From Limnomonas spitsbergensis (taxonomy: Eukaryota; Chlorophyta; Chlorophyceae; Chlamydomonadales): a stretch of 64,000 nucleotides of DNA. The notes beneath the pieces were generated by a model. The model was not told the origin of the DNA, did not search any database, and saw only the letters and a program-made list of their open reading frames with translations. The DNA is taken from contig JAYJMM010000011.1 in the NCBI GenBank assembly GCA_037349105.1, positions 186,001-250,000 of the forward strand, in the 5' to 3' direction. The translations under genes and the position numbers were made by a program. Shown here piece after piece: positions 36,401 to 48,400 of this stretch. Within the stretch, counting starts at the first letter, position 1. Each line of letters begins with the position of its first letter.

Positions 36401-39400
36401 CATGACATCTGCTGCATGCTGCTTGGCACATGGCGCATGACATCTGCTGCATGCTGCTTGACACATGGCGCATGACACCTGCTGCATGTTGCATGGCACA
36501 TGGCGCATGACACCTGCTGCATGCTGCTTGACACATGGCGCATGACACCTGCTGCATGTTGCATGGCACATGGCGCATGACACCTGCTGCATGCTGCATG
36601 GCACATGGCGCATGACACCTGCTGCATGCTGCTTGACACATGGCGCATGACACCTGCTGCATGTTGCATGGCACATGGCGCATGACATCTGCTGCATGCT
36701 GCATGGCACATGGCGCATGACATCTGCTGCATGCTGCATGGCACATGGCGCATGACACCTGCTGCATGATGCTTGACACATGGCGCATGACATCTGCTGC
36801 ATGCTGCTTGACACATGGCGCATGACACCTGCTGCATGTTGCATGGCACATGGCGCATGACACCTGCTGCATGCTGCTTGACACATGGCGCTTGACACCT
36901 GCTGCATGTTGCTTGACACATGGCGCATGACACCTGCTGCATGTTGCATGGCACATGGCGCATGACACCTGCTGCATGTTGCTTGACACATGGCGCATGA
37001 CATCTGCTGCATGCTGCTAGACACATGGCGCATGACACCTGCTGCATGCTGCATGGCACATGGCGCATGACATCTGCTGCATGCTGCATGGCACATGGCG
37101 CATGACACCTCCTGCATGTCGCATGGCACATGGCGCATGACATCTGCTGCATGCTGCTTGACACATGACGCATGACACCTGCTGCATGTTGCACGGCACA
37201 TGGCGCATGACACCTGCTGCATGCTGCATGGCACATGGTGCATGACACCTGCTGTACGCTGCTTGACACATGGTGCATGACACCTGCTGTATCGTGCTCT
37301 CCATGCTGATATTTTAGTAACCTCTATCTAGCGCAACCCTTAACCCTCAACCCTATAACCTTCTGTCCTTGCTCCCAATTCTTCACCCCTGAACTCCCTA
37401 ACCATACACCCTGAACCCCTCTGCCCTTGCTCTCAATGCTTCACCCCTGACCCCTTTACCCTGAACCCTGAACCCCTCTGCCCTTGCTCCCAATGCTTCA
37501 CCCCTGACTTATAAACCATAAACCCCCAACCCCTGTGTTCTTGCTCCTCATGCTTTGCCTTAGGTCACCCCTATCACCCCTGGCCCCTGAACCCCTTTAC
37601 CCTGAACCCTGAACCCCTCTACCCTTGCTCCCAATGCTTCACTGTAGGTCAACCCTATCAACCCCCACCCCTAAACCCTAAAACCTTAACTTATATGCAA
37701 AACCTATACCCCTCTGCCCTTGCTCCCAATCCTTCACCCCTGAGCAAACAACCCCTTAACCCTAAACCCCTCAGCCCTTACTCCCAATGATTCAAGGCAA
37801 GTCACCTCTGTCAACCCTCACCCTTGACCCCTGCTCTCTTAACCCTAAATCATAAATCATAAAGCATACTTCTACACCTTAAACCCTAAACCCCTCTGCC
37901 CTTGCTCCCAATGCCGTAGGTCACCCCTATCAAAGATCAAGGTCAATGCGGTGAGTGGCGGTTAGGGTCTTGGGTTAGAGTTAGGGATCAGGGTTCAGGG
38001 CATTTGAAAAAGGGGAAATATGACCCACGACTTGAACCAATCAAGGGGGGGGGGGGGGGGCGATACGGTGAGTGGCGGTTTGGGTATTTGGTTCTCAAGG
38101 GAGCGTGGGGGGTGGGGGCGATGTGGTTCCTGCTTCCCCTCCTCCTCCATGGCAGAGTCTTGCTGGGCGTTTGCAACGGCTGGCGAGCCCGAGTCATCCC
38201 ACTCTCCTATCTTGAAACTCCCAATGCGCGCCACACAAACTCTGAAACGCCTCCCCTGTCACACGATCTTGCAGAACATTCGCAGCGGCCGACATGCTGT
38301 AGCCCTCGTACCTCATCAACGTTCGCGGCACCTAAACAAAAAATCTGAACCCTAAACCCTCTATCCTTCGCATGGACAGGTTCCTGCTGGGCGTTCTCAG
38401 CAGCTGACATGCTGGAGTCCTCGTACCTCATCAACGTTTGCGGCACCTAACAAACTTTAAACCACTTATCCTCCATCATCACAGGATCTTGCTGGACGTT
38501 CTCAGCGGCGGACATGCTGAAGTCCTCGTACCTCATCAACGAGGGCAGTACCTCCCCCCCCCACACACACACAAACGAACTTGAAACCACCTATCCTTCT
38601 CGATCACAGGATCTTGCTGGGCGTTTGCAGCGACCAGCATGCTTGACTCTTCCTATGTCATCAATGTCGGCGGCACCACCAGCAAAAAATAGAACAAAAT
38701 CCTCTTAACCACCTTTCCTCCTCCATCACAGGATCTTGCTGGGCGTTTGCAGCGGCAAGTGTGCTCGAGTCCTCCCATCACCCTCCTACCTCATCAACGT
38801 GGCCGGCCCCTCCCCCCTCCCATATCCTGTTAACCCTAAACCACCTATCCATCACAGGTTCTTGCTGGGCGTTTGCAGCGGCAAGTGTGCTCGAGTCCTC
38901 CTACCTCATCAACGTTGGCGGTACCTCCACCACTGTCAGCCTATCGGAGCAGCAGATGATCCAATGTTGCAACACAGCGGGTGGAGGCAAGGGCTGGTCG
39001 GCTGGTTGTGATGGCGGGAATTCTGATGATGTGAGTGGTCCTTGGTGCACTGGGGGTCCAGGAGGGTGGGGGAGGGGGCCTGTAAGGAATTCGTTTCCAG
39101 TGGGCTGAGTGTCTTGATGTGACTTGTGTGACTATGTAGCTTCTGAAGTGGGAATACTTGTGTGAACAAGCAAGGCTTTTGGGTGGGTGTTCCTAGTTTC
39201 CGGGGCCTTCCTGGGGACAACAACCTCCAAACTTGTAAATTAAGATAAAAAGAGTAATTTAAACGAGAAGAGTGACTTGAGATATAAAGAGTACCTCTAG
39301 ATAGAAAACGCCCCGGCAGACCCTTTCAGGGCCAAGGGGTAACTTGTAATGCTCTGCAACATAGCGGGCAGATGCAAGGGCGGGTCAGCCGGATGTGATG

Positions 39401-42400
39401 GTGGGGATTCTCTGATTATGTGAATCTTTGTTTATATCTTTCTCTGTTTGGGAAGAAACGGGCATGGCATGGCATGGCATGGCGTCCGTTTTGTTTCAAG
39501 TCTTTTTTTCTCTCTTGACGTTTGTTATCTGGATTAAGAGGGGCAGTGGAGGTAATACGTTGAAATGAAATGCAGCGGGTGACGGCAACAGCTGTTCTGT
39601 TGGAAGTGGTTGTTGGGAGGGAGTTCAGTTTGTTTATGTTCTATATTGATTTGTTGTAGCTTTCTTAAAATGACCTCCCCGAAGCGCTGGGCCATGTTAA
39701 CAAGAACGGTCTTGCCTCATCTGGCTTTTATCCTTTCTGGCCCCTCCTTCCTCCTTCCAGCCGACCAACTCCCTCTTCGCTCAGCTCATCCCCCGTTTAA
39801 CCCTCGTATCGTATCATGTTCAGTGGTAACGGCGCGGATTTGGCTACGGCCCCAAGCTGCGTTGTTTCCTTAACCTCCACGCCCTAATAGGGCGTAGCTT
39901 TCTTTCTTTAAACCTCATTCTGTTTCACCTATGCCCCCTCAGGCTCTGGACTATGTCGCAAAGAAGGGTCTTGCCTCATCGGCCTTTTATCCTTACCCCG
40001 CGTCGGCATTTGACAATGGAGTCACAGGCTCTTGCATCAACAGCAAGGTACGACAGGGATCACGGATACGCAGCTTGGGGTTTGGGAACTAGGTTTGAAA
40101 GAGTGTGGATCCATCGGCCTTTCCCCCTACCCTGCGTCGGCACTTGACAATGGAGTCACATGCACTTGCATCAACAGCAAGGTGCGATATGGGTCAAGGA
40201 TAAGCAGGTTGGGGTTTGTGGTAGGAGGGTACAGTAGGAGGGTACAGGGTATATCATATAGGATTAGCAGGTTAGGGTTTAGTGTAGTGCAAGGGTGCAA
40301 GGGTATACGATTAAGGGTTTGCAGTTTGGGGTTTCGGAATTAGGTTTGAAATAGTGTGGACCCATCGACCTTTCCCCTGCTTTACGTTGACGGCAAACAA
40401 TGAAGGCATGGGCACTTACGTAGACAGCAAGGTAGGATAAGAGTCAAGGTTTGGTAGTTTCAGGTTTATGGTAGTAGGGTTAAGTGGGTGCCGTGTATGG
40501 TCTAGGGTTAAGGGAATAGCTTTGTAATAGGGTGGATCCAGGGTGGATCCAGGGTAGATCTTTTGGACTTTCCCCCCCTACTGTGTGATGACGGCAAACA
40601 ATAGAGTCACAAGCACTTGCATAAACAGCAACGTAAGACGGGGGTTTCAGTTGAGGGTCGAAGGCTTAGGGTTAAGTGGGCGCAGTGTATGGTCAAGGGT
40701 TCAGGTTCTAGCTATAAAACGTTCTTGCCTCATCGACCTTTTCTCTTTACACTGCTTCAACGATGACCATTGGAGTCGCAGGCGCTTGCATACAAACAGC
40801 AAGGTATGACGTATGTTTCAGTCGAGGGTTTAGGGTTTAGTGGGCGCAGTGTATGGTTTAGGTTAATTATAAGGGTATAGCTTTGTAATGGCCTGGATTT
40901 AAGTGCCTGTAGTGCCTGTATTTGATCAGATATAGTCCTCCCGTCATAAGGTACCTGCCCCGGCCGGACTGTGTATGACGTGCATGTAGTGCCTGTAGTG
41001 CCTGTAGTGCCTGTATTTAATATTTGTTTTAACAGATTCGTCCTCACCTAATGACCGTCCTTCCCCCAACAGGTGCCCGCCCCCGCTGGACAGGGTATCG
41101 CCATGACCGGCCTGTCACAGCTCGTCCCACCGGAAGACGAGGTCGCGCTGATGAATGTGAGTGTGAAATCCAGTGTTTTTGTTAGTGTGACCAGCTTGTG
41201 TGACCAGGTATATTAATACAGCGCGTCCGACCAGACGACGATGAACGTGAGTGTGCAATCCGGCGTTTTTTTAATGTGTGGCAGGTGTGACTAGATAGTG
41301 TGACAATGCCTTTCAAATCTCGTCCCATCTGAGGATGAGGGTGGGCTAAGGAAGGTGAGTGTGGAATCCAGTTTCCAAGAATGAAGGAATGGAAGTTACG
41401 TCCCGTGGGGGGCTTGAGTGTTCCAGAAACAGCGCAGCCTGGGCCGAAGCTGCGCCGTACGGCTCAGACTGCTTTAAGAACTTGACAGGACGGTCGGATG
41501 ATTTCCGTCCTGTCCAGTTCTTAAAGCATTCTGCCACAGCTTCATCAAACTGAAGACCTGAAGACCTGAAACCCTTAACCCTAAATGCTGAACCCTCCTT
41601 ACCCTCAGCCTTAAATCCTGCACAACTGAAATGCTTGACCTTAACCCTGAATCCCTTAACGCTATGCTCTCAACCCTTGACACCAAACCCAAGACTCTCC
41701 TTCTTGCGGCCTGTGACGTTTTGTTTTGACGTTCAGCGCATCCTCACAAACGATGGTACAGGCCTTGAACTCCAAACCCTTGACATGAGCACTTACCCCA
41801 TTAGCCTTAAACCCTGAATCCAAGATGCCAGACCCCGAACCTGTCATTTTCAATCTTTAACCCTAAACCCTCCCCTCTGTTGCCATGCAGGCTGTTTTTG
41901 TTCGGCCCGTGACGTTCTACTTCGATGCTCAGCGAAGCTTCATGAACTATGCGGGTGGTATCTACTCCGGCACCGATTGCGGGACTAGCACCACCAACCA
42001 CGCAAGTGAGTGGACTAGAATAAACCTCTTAACCGTTTTGTTATATTTTCAAGTTGGCTTCAAATTCAAATTCATGGCCACTAGAGGGGGGGAGGGGGGC
42101 AGAGGCAAACAACATGTCGTTTTAATTATAAATGGAATGAAACAGACAGGTAGTAGGGTAGTTGGAACTGCGCCGGTACCGACTGTGGGACTACCACCAC
42201 CAACCACGCAAGAGTAGAAGAATGAATCCTTTTTTTCTTGTTGTCAAAGCACTGGTAACAGCACCGGCTGCGGCTGCGGCAACCGGTGGCATGTAACCTC
42301 CAAATATCTGGCGCCGGCACCGGCTGCGGGAAAACTATCCATGCCAAAGGGCGGACTAAAAATCTGATTAACCTCGGGCGCTGCGCTTGAACTGAAACAA

Positions 42401-45400
42401 TCTATCATTTTGTCCCGGAAAGTCCTTGCCACCTTTTTACGGTATATTACATAATTATTTCTTGGTGCAAATGTTTAATAATATTAAATAACAGTTCTCC
42501 CGTTTATCTGCCTGCTCCCCTTGCAGTGGTGATTTTGGTCTATTCAATTCCGGGCGCTGTGGTTTTTAACAACTCATAATTTAGTAGTAATTACAATACC
42601 CCCTTCCTGCCCCCCTTTCAGTGGTGAGTGTGGGCTATTCAACTCTGGGCGCTTTTTATATTAAAATAAGTAATAATGAATAATAATAACTCCCCTGCCC
42701 TTGCTGCCTGACCTTCTTTCAGTGCTGATTGTGGGCTATTAAATTCCGGGTGATTTACTATACATGACTAATAATTAATAATAAATAACTTCCTGTCCTT
42801 GCTGCCTGCCCCCCTTTCAGTGGTGATCGTGGGCTATTCAACTTCGGGTGCCGACAAGTACTGGATCATCCGCAACAGCTGTGAGTAAACAAAATGATGA
42901 TTTAATCCACTTTAATTTTTAATAAATTTAATAAATCATCCCGCGAAAACTTACCATTCAGTTCGTCTGCAGATTTGATTTGCCTTCCCTCAGGCATCCA
43001 ACAAAACATGATTTATCTTAATGCCACCCTCAGAGTAAAATGTCAAAAACGACTTTTAATTTCCGACTGAAAGCCAGCGTCGAAATTTGATCATAAGTCA
43101 ATTCATGCCTCAACCCCAAACAACGATAATTATGAGGGGGGGCGAAGCAAATCTATGGTACCTATTAAAGCGGATATTATGTTCTCGCTTTCCGTAGGGG
43201 GCACCAACTGGGGAGAGCAGGGCTACGCACGCATCAAGATGGTCGGCGGCGGGACTGGACAAGGAGTCAAGGGCATGTGTGATATGTATGAGGTGAAAGA
43301 CAATTCCTTGAAAACAAAAGAAGTTTTTTATTACTTACGGTATACATTCAAATTATATTTAAACAAATTAATTATCTTAGTTCAATTAATGAATCAAGTG
43401 CCAAGATGGTCGGCGGCGGGACTGGACAAGGAGTCAAGGGCATGTGTGATATGTATGAGGTAAAAGACAATTCGTTGAAAATGAAAGAAGTGTTTTCATT
43501 ACTTATGGTATAAATTCAAATTATATTAAAGCAAATTAATTATCTTAGTACAATTAATGAATCAAGTGCCAAGATGGTCGGCGGCGGGACTGGACAAGGA
43601 GTCAAGGGCATGTGTCACATGTATGAGGTAAAAGACCTTTTCCTTGACATTAAGCCTGAATTTTAATTATTTATAAGTCAATTATTAATTTAGTTCAGTA
43701 AACAAATCACGTGCCAAGATAATTGTTGGATGTGTTTGACCGATGCTTTGGCAGAAAAGGTTGGCGACAAAAAGCCATTCCTCCGTGCATGTTGTAAATA
43801 ATTGCAGGAGTCATGTTTTATATATGAACATAAAAGCAATCATCATTTATCAATGTCCAAAGGAAAGCCATTATAATCTACGGGGAAATTCGGGTCACCT
43901 GCTTGTTCTCAGTTTATTTGTAATAAAGTAAATAAATAAATAAATAAATAAAGGATACTCCCTGAGGCGTGAATTAAGGAAGCCACCCGTTTGGCCGTAG
44001 CACTAGGTGAGCTACTGTAATAATGTATGTATATTTTATTTATGCCTCGCAGGTCTGCTACCAGCCCTCCGCCATCTTAGTTTATATTTATCTTTAATGA
44101 ATTATGAATTTATTTATTCATTTATGCCCCGCAGGTCGGTATTTAATAATCTATGAATGTTTTATTTATGTTTCGCAGGCCTGCTATCAGCCCTCCGCCA
44201 TCTTTACCAAGACGCTTGGTGGTGCAGTGGGTGAGCAGCCCCCCTAGATACCCTAAACCCTTAACCCCCAACCATAAACCCTTGACCCTCCACCCTTCAC
44301 CGTTCACCCTTGGCCCTTGACCCTTGACCCTTTGAACCTTGACCCATTGAACTGTGAACCTTGGACCTTGACCCTCCAACCCTTCAACCCTCCAACCCTT
44401 CAACCCTTCAACCCTTTAACCGTTGACCCTTCAACCCTTGACCCTTCAACCCTTGACCCTTCAACCCTTGACCCTTCAACCCTTCAACCCTTCAACCCTT
44501 TAACCGTTGACCCTTCAACCCTTGACCCTTCAATCCTTGACCCTTCAACCCTTGACCCTTCAACCCTTGACCCTTCAACCCTTGACCCTTCAACCCTTGA
44601 CCCTTCAACCCTTCAACCCTTTAACCGTTGACCCTTCAACCCTTCAACCCTTCAACCCTTTAACCGTTGACCCTTCAACCCTTGACCCTTCAACCCTTGA
44701 CCCCTTAAATTCTTGAACCCTTGAACCCTTAAAGCCTTAACGCCTGATGGGCCCTCTCTTTCCCACCAAGGTTCAGAGCCCCCCCCCCCCCCTCTTTCCC
44801 ACCAAGGTTCAGAGCCCCCCCCCCCCTCTTTCCCACCAAGGTTCAGAGCCCCCACCCCACCCACACGCCTGCGCAACCTACCATCAATTATCATTCAACA
44901 CGACCCTAAAACCTGAACCCTATTCCCTAAACCCTGGACCCCCTTGTTTGCCACTGCATTTAAGAGCCCTACCACATCCACACGCCTGCGCAATTTACCT
45001 TTAATTGTCATTTAACTCAACCCGAACCCTTAACCCTTAACCCTACACCCTAAACCCCCTTCTTTGCCACTGCAGTAAAGAGCCCTACCCCGGCCATCAG
45101 TCCTACTCCGGCCATCAGTCCTTCTCCCACACCAAGCCCGAACCCAGCCAAGAGCCCCTCCCCAACGCCCAGCCCATCGCCAGCCAAGAGCCCCAGCCCA
45201 AACAAGAGCCCTTCTCCTACACCAAGCCCGAGCCCAGCCAAGAGCCCTAGCCCGAACAAGAGCCCTTCTCCAACACCAAGCCCGAGCCCAGCCAAGAGCC
45301 CTTCTCCAACGCCCAGCCCATCGCCAGCCAAGAGCCCGTCCCCATCAAAGAGTCCTTCACCCTCGAAAAGCCCTTCCCCCAGCAAGATCCCAACTTCCAA

Positions 45401-48400
45401 CGAAAGTCCCTCACCCGCCCCGTCCCCCTCCGACTACTCACCCCCAGCCACTGATAACAACATGCCCCCGCCCGACTCTGTGAACTTCCCGCCGGGATTC
45501 TTCGATTTCTCGCCGCCGCCCACCAACGGCGGCGACTATTCTCCGCCCCCCCATGCCGGAGGCGATAACTCCCCTCCGGCGAGCGACCATTCCTCGCCCC
45601 CGCAAGGTATTCCTTCCCCCCCCGAGCATTCTCCTCCACCCTCCGGCGGCTCCGCACCGCCACCGACCTCCTCCCCTCTGTCTCGTCGCAAGAGGCGCTC
45701 GGCTGTCGCGATCGGGACCCAGGCGGTGGCACGGGGCGTGGTTGCGGCGGTGGTGGCGGCGGCGGACGCCTCGGCTTGTGATTGCGACTTCCCCTTTGCG
45801 TACAACGGGAAGATGTACAACGAGTGCACGGACATTGACGCTACGGTAATTGCAGGGGTAGGGATTTAGGGTTTGGGGTGAAGGCTTTGTGTACAAGAAG
45901 ACGCACAATGTGTACAAGAAGACGCACAATGAGTACAAAGAGAAGACGCACAATGAGTACAAGAAGACGCACAATGAGTACAAGAAGACGCACAATGAGT
46001 ACAAAGAGACGCACAATGAGTACAAAGAGAAGACGCACAATGAGTACAAAGAGAAGACGCACAATGAGTACAAGAAGACGCACAATGAGTACAAGAAGAC
46101 GCACAATGAGTACAAAGAGAAGACGCACAATGTGTACAAAGAGAAGACGCACAATGAGTACAAAAAGACGCACAATGTGTACAAGAAGACGCACAATGTG
46201 TACAAAGAGAAGACGCACAATGTGTACAAAGAGAAGACGCACAATGAGTACAAAAAGACGCACAATGTGTACGAGAAGACGCACAATGAGTACAAGAAGA
46301 CGCACAATGTGTACAAGAAGACGCACAATGTGTACAAAGAGAAGACGCACAATGAGTACAAGAAGACGCACAATGAGTACAAGAAGACGCACAATGAGTA
46401 CAAGAAGACGCACAATGAGTACAAAGAGAAGACGCACAATGAGTACAAAGAGAAGACGCACAATGAGTACAAAGAGAAGACGCACAATGAGTACAAAGAG
46501 AAGACGCACAATGAGTACAAGAAGACGCACAATGAGTACAAGAAGACGCACAATGAGTACAAAGAGAAGACGCACAATGAGTACAAGAAGACGCACAATG
46601 AGTACAAAGAGAAGACGCACAATGAGTACAAGAAGACGCACAATGAGTACAAGAAGACGCACAATGAGTACAAAGAGACGCACAATGAGTACAAAGAGAA
46701 GACGCACAATGAGTACAAGAAGACGCACAATGAGTACAAAGGGAAGACGCACAATGTGTACAAGAAGACGCACAATGAGTACAAGAAGACGCACAATGAG
46801 TACAAAGAGAGGACGCACAATGAGTACAAGAAGACGCACAATGAGTACAAGAAGACGCACAATGAGTACAAAGAGAAGACGCACAATGAGTACAAGAAGA
46901 CGCACAATGAGTACAAGAAGACGCACAATGTGTACTAGAAGACGCACAATGTGTACTAGAAGACGCACAATGTGTACTAGAAGACGCACAATGAGTACAA
47001 GAAGACGCACAATGTGTACAAAGAGAAGACGCACAATGAGTACAAAGAGAAGACGCACAATGAGTACAAAGAGAAGACGCACAATGAGTACAAGAAGACG
47101 CACAATGAGTACAAGAAGACGCACAATGAGTACAAAGAGAAGACGCACAATGAGTACAAGAAGACGCACAATGAGTACAAAGAGAAGACGCACAATGAGT
47201 ACAAGAAGACGCACAATGAGTACAAAGAGAAGACGCACAATGTGTACACGAAGACGCACAATGTGTACGAGAAGACGCACAATGAGTACTAGAAGACGCA
47301 CAATGTGTACAAGAAGACGCACAATGTGTACAAAGAGAAGACGCACAATGTGTACAAAGAGAAGACGCACAATGAGTACAAGAAGACGCACAATGTGTAC
47401 AAAGAGAAGACGCACAATGTGTACAAAGAGAAGACGCACAATGAGTACAAGAAGACGCACAATGAGTACAAAGAGAAGACGCACAATGTGTACAAAGAGA
47501 AGACGCACAATGAGTACAAAGAGAAGACGCACAATGAGTACAAGAAGACGCACAATGAGTACAAGAAGACGCACAATGAGTACAAGAAGACGCACAATGA
47601 GTACAAGAAGACGCACAATGAGTACAAGAAGACGCACAATGTGTACAAAGAGAAGACGCACAATGAGTACAAGAAGACGCACAATGAGTACAAAGAGAAG
47701 ACGCACAATGAGTACAAAGAGAAGACGCACAATGAGTACAAAGAGAAGACGCACAATGAGTACAAAGAGAAGACGCACAATGAGTACAAGAAGACGCACA
47801 ATGAGTACAAGAAGACGCACAATGAGTGCAAAGAGAAGACGCACAATGAGTACAAGAAGACGCACAATGAGTACAAAGAGAAGACGCACAATGAGTACAA
47901 GAAGACGCACAATGAGTACAAAGAGAAGACGCACAATGAGTACAAGAAGACGCACAATGAGTACAAAGAGAAGACGCACAATGAGTACAAGAAGACGCAC
48001 AATGAGTACAAGAAGACGCACAATGAGTACAAAGAGACGCACAATGAGTACAAAGAGAAGACGCACAATGAGTACAAGAAGACGCACAATGAGTACAAAG
48101 AGAAGACGCACAATGAGTACAAGAAGACGCACAATGAGTACAAAGAGAAGACGCACAATAAGTACACAGATGCTGAAGCAAGGGTAATTATACTAAACCC
48201 TAACAGGCTGAAGACTGTTTATCACCATCATTCATCCACTGCCCCTGCAGCCTACAGGGGATATGGTGGAGCCTTATGTCTGATGCTGGCAGGCAGTAAT
48301 GGGCAGATTTACGGTTGCAAGCGTCGGCAACCGTTTTTTAACGGTTGCAAGCGTCGGCAACTGCTTTTTACGGTTGCTCTGTCATTATTTTGTTATTAAT

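Noticed and set aside
34365..37278. Long Cys/His/Met-rich minus-strand frames (metallothionein-like appearance)
   Set aside because: The 35-bp array gives the same peptide pattern in every frame and lies inside an intron of the plus-strand protease.
42881..43197. Junction copies in protease intron 11
   Set aside because: I found none. This 317-nt A+T-rich intron, and the ~100-150-nt introns of the 15.9-18.1 kb gene, appear to lack them, so the phenomenon is common but not universal.
45841..48187. KTHNEYKEKTHNEY repeat protein and the antisense Leu/Val-rich frames
   Set aside because: Unit lengths are multiples of three, so six frames stay open. The array is flanked by the intron 14 donor and the exon 15 acceptor, and has TAG interruptions.
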